A stretch of DNA of 13,362 bases from Pseudocoprococcus catus (GTDB taxonomy: Bacteria > Bacillota > Clostridia > Lachnospirales > Lachnospiraceae), in contig NZ_LR698973.1 of assembly GCF_902381825.1 (NCBI RefSeq), positions 3,509,343-3,522,704 on the forward strand, written 5' to 3'. Shown in pieces: positions 1 through 5,743 of this stretch. The notes beneath the pieces are model-generated. The model was not told where the DNA came from. It saw only the letters and a list, made by a program, of their open reading frames with translations, and did not search any database. Position 1 is the stretch's first letter; each line of letters starts with the position of its first letter. The position numbers and the translations under genes are program-made.

Positions 1-119
1 TGAAAAGTTACGATAAAATAATGATAAAAACCGAATTATCCCGTCAGAAAACAGGGAGTGTTTCGTTATTATTGGCAGAAGCATGTTTCAATGATTAATA
101 AGGACAGGAGGTGTTTAAA
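1..119 (+). other. AT-rich leader upstream of the sigma factor gene
   Basis: No gene is visible here. The stretch ends in a strong Shine-Dalgarno (AGGAGG, 106-111) that sets the start of the next gene. A possible TTGGCA (72-77) with a poor -10 (ATTAAT, 94-99) would place the transcript start almost inside the ribosome binding site, so it is doubtful. I could not identify a convincing ECF-type promoter. The real promoter may lie outside the window. Confidence 0.4.
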
Positions 120-692
120 ATGCCGGAAAAGAGAAAGAAAACAATTGATGTGGCAGCAGACCGGCAGACAATGACAGAATTATATGAAACCTATGAGCAG
201 AAGATGTTTGGAATTGCAAATGCTATTCTGCATAATGACTGGCAGGCGGAAGATGCAGTCCATGAGGCTTTTGTTAGAATGGTCCCGTATTTGTCAAGAT
301 GCAAGGATGTGAATGATGAAAAGACAAAGATTTTGATTGTGCGTGTGATTAAGAGTGCTGCCATTGATATTTATCGTAAAAATAAAAGGGAAAATACCTA
401 TATTCTGGATTCAGAAGAAGACTGGATAGAAGATAAACATAATCCTGTGGAAGTTTATTTGGCGACATTGTCAGCCGGGGAAATGGTGAAAAAGATTATT
501 GGACAATTGTCGAATGATGATAGGAAAATTATCGAAATGAGATGTTATGATGGTATGCCTGTGAGTGATATCGGAGAGATACTTGGCATTAGTACGGATA
601 ATGTTTATAAACGGCTATCCAGAGCCAGAAAGCGTGTGAAAGAAATTATAGCGGAAGGAGAGGACGAGGATGTTAAACAAAAACTTGGATGA
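120..692 (+). CDS. ECF-type (sigma-70 family) RNA polymerase sigma factor
   Basis: A 190-residue alternative sigma factor that would direct RNA polymerase to a small regulon, probably in response to a signal at the membrane. Region 2 spans about residues 20-90 (YEQKMFGIANAILHNDWQAE, then EDAVHEAFVRM). Region 4 spans about 122-175, with a helix-turn-helix around PVSDIGEILGISTDNVYKRL. The size and the absence of regions 1 and 3 fit the ECF group. An in-frame GTG exists at 111, but it overlaps the AGGAGG at 106-111. The ATG at 120 sits 8 bases after that site and is the better start. The last 23 bases overlap the next gene, the usual layout of a sigma/anti-sigma pair. The regulon and signal cannot be read from the sequence. 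Confidence 0.9.
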   Translation: MPEKRKKTIDVAADRQTMTELYETYEQKMFGIANAILHNDWQAEDAVHEAFVRMVPYLSRCKDVNDEKTKILIVRVIKSAAIDIYRKNKRENTYILDSEEDWIEDKHNPVEVYLATLSAGEMVKKIIGQLSNDDRKIIEMRCYDGMPVSDIGEILGISTDNVYKRLSRARKRVKEIIAEGEDEDVKQKLG

Positions 693-2112
693 ATGGTTAT
701 ATCTTACTGGGATGGAAAATGCACTGGATGAATTAGAGAAAGCAGAAAAGAATCATACAGAGGTACATCGTTTTTCAGACAGCTACAGACAAAAACAAAC
801 AGCGTTGTTGGATAGTATTTGTGCAGCGGAAGAAAATGATGAGCGGATGATGTTTGAAATTGAGAAGAAAAACATGGACGGAAAAGAAAATAAAAATCAG
901 ATAAAATCAGCAAAACACGGATGGCGTAAAAGCACAGTGGCAGCAGCTTTGATATTGCTGATCGGAGGCGTATCGGTGACAACTTATGCTGCCGGCAGAT
1001 ATTTCCTGGTGGATAGAGAACAGAGGGGAAATGTTGTTTCTGTTAATTTGAATGGAGAAAGTGAAAAAGACAGTAAGGTTGCGGTACTAAGTTATCAATT
1101 TGGATATGTACCGGAGAAATATAAGGAATGGCAGCCGAGATATTATTCAAAAAATGGAGAGTATGGTGGCAAAGGGTTTTATGTCATGCAGTGGCAGGGT
1201 CTTGATACAACCTTTGAGTATCTTGAGAATCGTACAAAAACAACGATTAACGGCAAAGAGGCCTATTGCTATCAGATGGGAGAGGAAAGTAATATAAAAG
1301 AAGCGATTCAGGTGCTTTATAATAATGAAGGTGCTATGTATACATTGTATTCGGATGATGAAGATATTTCCATGGATGAACTATTGAAAATTGCAGAGGG
1401 AATGACTGTGACAGAGACTGGAGAATATGCGGAAATTATCAGTGATGAAGATGTGAAAGATGGCAATGTACTGATGGAAGAATCAATTTCTGCAAATCAT
1501 ATGTGTCAGACAGGAGATACAGTGGCATGGGCAACAGTTGATGGGGATGAAGGCGAATTAACAGTTAAAAATATTCAGGTACTTACAAATATAGCAGATT
1601 TATCGAAAGAAGATTTCAGTGATTATGGTGGAGAAATAGCACCATTTGCAGATGAGTCGGGAAATTTAAAGACCATTAATGGAGTGACGGATATAAAAGA
1701 CGAAAATGGCATACATGAAGGATCTGAAGAAAATCAGGTGGTATTGGTGAAGGTATCCTGTAAGATTGTGAACACAACGGAAGAGACACAGGAATATTAT
1801 ATGAATACGTTTTCATTGAAAGGAATCAAAGAGCTCGGCAATCATGTGACCATAGATTATGATATGATACCGGATTATAAAAATGGGGTACCAGAATGGA
1901 TGATTTATATGACGAATGCGCAGTATACAACAGAAGATGAGCGTGAGAAATCATTTTTTGAATTTAGTCTGGCACCTGGGGAATGTAAGGACATTGATTG
2001 TGCTTTTTTGACTTATGAAAATAGTTTGAAGGATACAGGATTGATTTTTAATCCGACAGGAGGTACTTTCGGACAGAACAGCGAATATATCTTTGGATGG
2101 AAATTACAATAA
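670..2112 (+). CDS. Membrane-anchored anti-sigma-like protein with large extracytoplasmic domain
   Basis: A 480-residue protein, probably the partner that holds the upstream sigma factor inactive at the membrane. Residues 1-88 are charged, helical and presumably cytoplasmic. One transmembrane helix lies at about 89-108 (TVAAALILLIGGVSVTTYAA), and about 370 residues would be outside. Residues about 138-246 (FGYVPEKY..., NGKEAYCYQM, MYTLYSDDEDISMDELLKIAEGM) resemble the DUF4367 domain common in clostridial anti-sigma proteins. Residues about 355-450 (VVLVKVSCKIVNTTEE...) look like a beta-sandwich of the DUF4352/DUF5068 kind. The start overlaps the sigma gene by 23 bases, and the AGGAGAGG just upstream lies inside that gene, so the two are probably translationally coupled. 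The anti-sigma role is inferred from context and topology. I see no classical zinc-binding HxxxCxxC motif. Confidence 0.75.
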   Translation: MLNKNLDEWLYLTGMENALDELEKAEKNHTEVHRFSDSYRQKQTALLDSICAAEENDERMMFEIEKKNMDGKENKNQIKSAKHGWRKSTVAAALILLIGGVSVTTYAAGRYFLVDREQRGNVVSVNLNGESEKDSKVAVLSYQFGYVPEKYKEWQPRYYSKNGEYGGKGFYVMQWQGLDTTFEYLENRTKTTINGKEAYCYQMGEESNIKEAIQVLYNNEGAMYTLYSDDEDISMDELLKIAEGMTVTETGEYAEIISDEDVKDGNVLMEESISANHMCQTGDTVAWATVDGDEGELTVKNIQVLTNIADLSKEDFSDYGGEIAPFADESGNLKTINGVTDIKDENGIHEGSEENQVVLVKVSCKIVNTTEETQEYYMNTFSLKGIKELGNHVTIDYDMIPDYKNGVPEWMIYMTNAQYTTEDEREKSFFEFSLAPGECKDIDCAFLTYENSLKDTGLIFNPTGGTFGQNSEYIFGWKLQ

Positions 2113-2169
2113 CAAGACATGATTTAGGCCATCATTCATAGAATAGATAAAAAATGGATGGTACCGGTC

Positions 2170-3507
2170 ATGTCAGTAAAAAGAGAACTGATCAAAGGAA
2201 CTCTGATATTAACAGCAGCCGGGTTTGTAGCCCGGCTGCTTGGTTTTTTTAACAGGGTTTATCTGGCAAATTTGATATCCAATGCAGAACTGGGGCGCTA
2301 TCAGCTGATATTTCCAATTTTTATGTTTTGTATGGCGGTCAGTTGTGCGGGGATACAGGTGGCCGTGTCGAAAATGGTGGCGGCTTATCACGGCGCAGGC
2401 AAGAAAAAGGCAATCAGACAGACAATAAAATCAGCTGGGATCACGTCGCTGATTTTGGCATTACTGAGCAGCGGTTGTATTATTGCTTTTTCTGAACCTA
2501 TCAGTCGGTGGATTTTAAAGGATATCAGTTGTCGGGGATATCTGGTGATTATGGCAATTGCCATTCCTTTTGCAGCAGTACATACTTGTGTCGGCGGTTA
2601 TTTTTATGGTATCAGACATACTGCAGTTCCGGCAGTGACGCAGCTTTTAGAGCAGGTTGTCAGAGTTGTGACCATTTATCTACTGGGTGCAATGATGTAC
2701 CAAAAGGGAAAAATTGATGCTTCTGTTGCGGTCTGGGGATTGGCAGCGGGGGAAATATTTTCCTGCTTTTTAACTTGGATTTGTTATCGATTTAGTATTC
2801 GAAGTCAAAATGGGGGATCAGGGAGCGGGGAGCCGATTAGAAAAATCCTCCGACAATTGTGGCAGTATGGCGGTCTTTTGACAGCTAACAGAGTATCAGT
2901 GACATTACTGCAAAGTACAGAAATGATTCTGATGCCTGTGATGCTGGCAAAATATTATGGAGATACAGAAAGTGCACTGTCTGTGTTTGGCATTGTTACG
3001 GGCATTGTGCTGCCGGTTATTCTGTTCCCAAATACAGTGACTAATGCAATGGCATCACTTTTGCTGCCGGCAGTAGCGGAGGCAGAGGAAGTTCATGATT
3101 ACCGGGCAGTGTCGGGAGCAATTAAGAAAAGCCTGGAATATTGTCTGCTTCTGGGGCTTTTTTCAGGGTTGGTTTTTGGGGGCTGCGGTAATCAGATTGG
3201 CAGTCTGCTTTTTAACGATGTTGAGGCAGGGGGATACATACAGGCTTTTGCGATTCTCTGTCCGCTTATGTACATTCAGTCTTTGTTAGCAGGTGCGTTA
3301 AACGGGCTTGGAAAAATGAACGAAACATTACTGCATCATGTGATTGCTTCGGGTATCCGGCTGTTCGGAGTGGTTGCCTTGATGCCAAAAATGGGGATTT
3401 ATGGTTATATTGCAGGTGTATTTTGGGCCAATGCAGTAGTAACAGTTATCGCCGCGGTTCGTCTGTATCAGATTGTGGGAAGAATAAGTAGTGCAAAAAG
3501 AGATTGA
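2170..3507 (+). CDS. SpoVB/MurJ-like polysaccharide (lipid-linked precursor) flippase
   Basis: A polytopic membrane protein of the MOP superfamily, with about 12-14 hydrophobic segments across 445 residues. It would flip lipid-linked cell wall or polysaccharide precursors across the membrane. The N-terminus (MSVKRELIKGTLILTAAGFV, then ARLLGFFNRVYLA) matches the start of Bacillus SpoVB (lysine-glycine-threonine-leucine, then R-LGF-NR), which is needed for spore cortex formation. At 445 residues it is shorter than SpoVB of B. subtilis (about 518). The ATG at 2170 is chosen over an in-frame ATG at 2158 because it aligns with the SpoVB start and has a weak GGATGG 8 bases upstream. Neither start has a strong ribosome site. 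Whether it acts in sporulation or in exopolysaccharide export cannot be decided here. A terminator-like hairpin lies within codons 15-27. Confidence 0.85.
   Translation: MSVKRELIKGTLILTAAGFVARLLGFFNRVYLANLISNAELGRYQLIFPIFMFCMAVSCAGIQVAVSKMVAAYHGAGKKKAIRQTIKSAGITSLILALLSSGCIIAFSEPISRWILKDISCRGYLVIMAIAIPFAAVHTCVGGYFYGIRHTAVPAVTQLLEQVVRVVTIYLLGAMMYQKGKIDASVAVWGLAAGEIFSCFLTWICYRFSIRSQNGGSGSGEPIRKILRQLWQYGGLLTANRVSVTLLQSTEMILMPVMLAKYYGDTESALSVFGIVTGIVLPVILFPNTVTNAMASLLLPAVAEAEEVHDYRAVSGAIKKSLEYCLLLGLFSGLVFGGCGNQIGSLLFNDVEAGGYIQAFAILCPLMYIQSLLAGALNGLGKMNETLLHHVIASGIRLFGVVALMPKMGIYGYIAGVFWANAVVTVIAAVRLYQIVGRISSAKRD
2214..2250 (+). terminator. Intrinsic terminator-like hairpin inside the flippase gene
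   Basis: AGCAGCCGGG (2214-2223) pairs perfectly with CCCGGCTGCT (2231-2240) around a 7-base loop. TGG and seven T follow (2244-2250). It lies 44 bases inside the flippase reading frame and encodes the conserved AAGFVARLLGFF segment, so it may be a by-product of coding. There is no other terminator between the anti-sigma gene and this point, so it could end or attenuate transcription from the sigma operon. Confidence 0.4.
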
Positions 3508-3531
3508 TTTTTATGATATCTGTGTTACAAT
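3504..3531 (+). promoter_or_regulatory. Promoter of the GntR-mcsA-mcsB-clpC operon
   Basis: TTGATT (3504-3509) and TACAAT (3526-3531) are separated by 16 bases, with a TG extension (TGTTACAAT). The -35 box overlaps the stop codon of the flippase gene. The predicted transcript starts near 3538, giving a leader of about 115 bases. No CtsR box (tandem GGTCAAA) or CIRCE element is present between here and the first gene. Confidence 0.55.
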
Positions 3532-3544
3532 ATGTATAACAGAT
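3518..3544. promoter_or_regulatory. 27-base palindrome over the -10 box, candidate GntR operator
   Basis: An interrupted palindrome with outer half sites ATCTGT (3518-3523) and ACAGAT (3539-3544) and inner half sites TACA (3526-3529) and TGTA (3533-3536). Ten of 13 symmetric positions are complementary. It covers the -10 box and the predicted start of the operon promoter, where a bound repressor would block polymerase. The first gene of the operon encodes a GntR-family protein, so autorepression is the natural reading. Binding is inferred. Confidence 0.5.
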
Positions 3545-3592
3545 GGACAATGTTTGATGCCAGACAAAAGGTGCAGGAGATGCTGTCCGTCC

Positions 3593-3618
3593 TTCAGGAC
3601 TCACAGATGAGGCCTGAA
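3593..3618 (+). promoter_or_regulatory. Hairpin in the leader of the clpC operon
   Basis: TTCAGG (3593-3598) pairs with CCTGAA (3613-3618). Inside that, CTCA (3600-3603) pairs with TGAG (3608-3611) around a CAGA tetraloop, with a single A-G mismatch between the two stems. No run of T follows, so it is not a terminator. An alternative pairing, GTCC-TTCA-GGAC (3589-3600), shares bases with it. It could be an RNA structure in the leader or a second protein site. Function is unknown. Confidence 0.35.
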
Positions 3619-3653
3619 CAGAATATAATATAATCATAAGAGAAGGTGAGCAT

Positions 3654-4049
3654 ATGATACTGGAGATAGATTTTAACAGTGATGAAGCCTTGTATATACA
3701 GCTGCGTAATCAGATCGTCATCGGTATCGCCACGTCTCAGCTTTCGGCGGGGGATTCGCTGCCGTCGGTGAGACAACTGGCTGACCGTGTGGGTATCAAC
3801 ATGCATACAGTGAATAAGGCATATACGGTATTGAGACAGGAAGGCTATGTGAAGCTGGACCGGAGGAAAGGTGCTGTTATAGCCATAGACTGCAATAAGG
3901 CATCGGCGCGCAATAAATTGCTCAGAGATCTGCAGGTGATGCTGGCAGGTGCCATGTGCAAGGGAATTACAAGAGATGAAGTGCATGAGATGATCGATAT
4001 GATCTATGATTATTATGAACAGCCGGCGAATTATCCGGAGGAGGGATAG
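3654..4049 (+). CDS. GntR-family (YtrA-type) transcriptional regulator, first gene of the clpC operon
   Basis: A 131-residue DNA-binding repressor. Residues about 10-77 form a GntR winged helix-turn-helix (ALYIQLRNQIVIGIATSQL, then GDSLPSVRQLADRVGINMHT, then VNKAYTVLRQEGYV and a wing at DRRKGAVI). The remaining 50 residues are a short helical dimerisation tail, typical of the YtrA subfamily, which has no large ligand domain. It starts after AAGGTGAG and ends 3 bases before mcsA, so the two are co-transcribed. In Bacillus and most Firmicutes this position is held by CtsR, which this protein is not. It probably controls the operon through the palindrome at the promoter. Its effector is unknown. 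Confidence 0.88.
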   Translation: MILEIDFNSDEALYIQLRNQIVIGIATSQLSAGDSLPSVRQLADRVGINMHTVNKAYTVLRQEGYVKLDRRKGAVIAIDCNKASARNKLLRDLQVMLAGAMCKGITRDEVHEMIDMIYDYYEQPANYPEEG

Positions 4050-4052
4050 CGT

Positions 4053-4658
4053 ATGCTTTGTGATGGATGTCATGAGAACGAGGCGGTCGTTTTTTATACA
4101 GAGATTATTAATGGCGAGAAGAAGGAACTCCATTTGTGTGAGGCCTGTGCGGCCAAGGAGACCGGCATGGATCATTCATTTGTTTCTTTGACGGATACAT
4201 CATTTTTGGCGAATTTACTGGCAAGTGTTCTTGGAAAGCGCCAGGAGACAGATGATGAAGAGAATCTGAAGAAGACGAATCTTGTTTGTCCGTCCTGCCA
4301 TATGACATATAATGAATTTTTGAAATATGGTACCTTTGGGTGTCCGGATTGTTATAAGACATTCAACTTTGTATTGGATGGTTATCTGAAGAAGATACAG
4401 GGCAATTGTGAACATACAGGTAGGGAACCGCTTTATGGCGGGGAGACGGTACATATCCCGTCGATCACAGCAGATGCTGATCACGCTGAGATGAAGGATG
4501 TTGAACAGGACATCGCATTTACAGTAGATGCCGGTTCAACAGAGGAAGAACTCCGGGCGGCATTGAAGCGGGCTGTGGCGAAGGAAGAATATGAAGAGGC
4601 GGCCAGAATCCGTGATATAATCAGAGCCGGCAGAAAAGAGGCGGATGAACATGCGTAA
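4053..4658 (+). CDS. mcsA: McsA: zinc-finger, UVR-motif adaptor of the McsB/ClpC system
   Basis: A 201-residue protein of the McsA family, which in Bacillus binds and activates the arginine kinase McsB and helps deliver substrates to ClpC. It has two zinc-binding groups of four cysteines: C3/C6 with C29/C32, and C79/C82 with C97/C100. The C-terminal UVR coiled-coil motif is at about 164-196 (EEELRAALKRAVAKEEYEEA, then ARIRDIIR). All eight cysteines are present, so it looks intact. GGAGGAGGG (4037-4045) overlaps the end of the GntR gene and gives strong initiation. Its 3' end overlaps mcsB by 8 bases. As the paired McsB looks catalytically dead, McsA may act here mainly as a scaffold; that is inference. 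Confidence 0.9.
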   Translation: MLCDGCHENEAVVFYTEIINGEKKELHLCEACAAKETGMDHSFVSLTDTSFLANLLASVLGKRQETDDEENLKKTNLVCPSCHMTYNEFLKYGTFGCPDCYKTFNFVLDGYLKKIQGNCEHTGREPLYGGETVHIPSITADADHAEMKDVEQDIAFTVDAGSTEEELRAALKRAVAKEEYEEAARIRDIIRAGRKEADEHA

Positions 4659-5706
4659 ATGGTACGAAATGGAAGCGTGCAATCAGGGACCGATTATAGG
4701 CGGTCAGGTATACCTGGTCCGCAATATTATGGGGTATCCTTTTGAAGCGAAGATGAACGAGGAAGAACAGAAAGTCTTGATGGCAGCCGTGTGCTATGCG
4801 GTACGTCAATCAGAAGAGGTTCTTCAGAAGAAGTTTGTGTTTATTAACTTTTCTGAGGTCAGAGATTACGAGCAGCAGGCATTGATCGGGAAATTGGCCA
4901 TTCCGCCGCAGATGTTTGAAAAGGGCCATGAAGCGGGAATCCTTATATCAGAGGATGAATCCATTTCGGTACTTGTCAATGGCAAGGAACATCTTTGTAT
5001 ACAGGTATCCTGTCCAGGCAATCATATACAGGAAGCCATGGCACTGGCGGGGCAGGTGGATGATTGTCTGAATCAGTATTTGAAATATGCCTTCAGTAAG
5101 AAGTATGGCTATCTGACTTCCAGTCCACTTTATATGGGAACAGGAATGTCTGCATCATATCTGCTGCATCTGCCGTATCTGGAGAAGAAATCCGTGATGC
5201 ATCAGATAGAGAAACAGATCAGTCAGTATGGATTTACACTGAGACCGCATTTTGACGGGCAGACAGAGGCACCGGGCAGTGTTTACAGGATGCGCAACAG
5301 AAAGACTCTGGGTCTTTCTGAAAGTGAGATCACTTCTGCACTGGAACATCTGGCGGGGCAGTTGGCGGAGCAGGAGGAGGCACTTGCCAGACAGTGTTTC
5401 AATGAGGACCGTCTGAGTCAGGTGGATCCCATGTATCGTGCCTATGGTTTGATCAAGTATGCCAGAAAGCTTGGATATGATGAGACCATGGCCTGTCTGT
5501 CGCTGCTCCATGCCGGTGATCTGTATCATATTTGGCCGGAACAGGCAGAGATATGCCCTTTTGCTGTTATGCTGAATATGGCGGATGCTGTTTTGTCAGC
5601 AAGTGCTGAGAAGAATATCAGCAGCAGTGAGCGCGGGAGGGCCCGGGCAGATTATATTCGGAGGAATTTGCCGGTGCTTGATGCATCGGAAGCAGTTTCT
5701 TCTTAG
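4651..5706 (+). CDS. mcsB: McsB-family guanidino kinase homologue with a degenerate active site (predicted pseudokinase)
   Basis: A 351-residue member of the ATP:guanido phosphotransferase family. Position and overall alignment identify it as McsB, the protein-arginine kinase that tags proteins for ClpCP. Compared from memory with B. subtilis McsB, the fold-marking segments align, but key residues are gone. SSRIRLARN is GGQVYLVRN (17-25), losing both ATP-phosphate arginines. NEEDHIRIQ is NGKEHLCIQ (110-118), losing the catalytic glutamates and an arginine. SCPTNVGTG is SSPLYMGTG (157-165), replacing the reactive cysteine with Ser158. The RDxxRA allosteric motif is RGRARA (328-333). Glu206 in the TEAPG loop remains. 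There is no frameshift or stop, so the protein is maintained. The ATG at 4651 is preferred over 4645 because AGAGG (4637-4641) is 9 bases away. It overlaps mcsA. Confidence 0.85.
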   Translation: MRKWYEMEACNQGPIIGGQVYLVRNIMGYPFEAKMNEEEQKVLMAAVCYAVRQSEEVLQKKFVFINFSEVRDYEQQALIGKLAIPPQMFEKGHEAGILISEDESISVLVNGKEHLCIQVSCPGNHIQEAMALAGQVDDCLNQYLKYAFSKKYGYLTSSPLYMGTGMSASYLLHLPYLEKKSVMHQIEKQISQYGFTLRPHFDGQTEAPGSVYRMRNRKTLGLSESEITSALEHLAGQLAEQEEALARQCFNEDRLSQVDPMYRAYGLIKYARKLGYDETMACLSLLHAGDLYHIWPEQAEICPFAVMLNMADAVLSASAEKNISSSERGRARADYIRRNLPVLDASEAVSS

Positions 5707-5743
5707 TGAGAGATAAAATGTACAACAGGAGGCTTTTATTTTT

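Noticed and set aside
1..100. Possible autoregulated ECF promoter before the sigma gene (CCCGTC near 40-45).
   Set aside because: No GAAC/TGAAAC-type -35 at the right distance. The evidence is too weak to call.
2119..2135. ATGAT...ATCAT inverted repeat between the anti-sigma and flippase genes as a terminator.
   Set aside because: Only 5 AT-rich base pairs and no following T run.
3550..3633. A 27-codon reading frame (MFDARQKVQEMLSVL...) in the leader of the GntR gene, a possible leader peptide.
   Set aside because: No Shine-Dalgarno precedes it, and it begins only about 12 bases after the predicted transcript start. Such a short frame is expected by chance.
3624..3634. Two overlapping TATAAT boxes just before the GntR gene, possible second promoter.
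   Set aside because: No -35-like hexamer lies 16-18 bases upstream, and a start here would leave almost no leader before the ribosome site.
3594..4175. A 193-codon open frame on the minus strand opposite the GntR gene.
   Set aside because: The + strand frame encodes a clear GntR domain with a good ribosome site. The minus-strand translation shows no recognisable domain and is a shadow.
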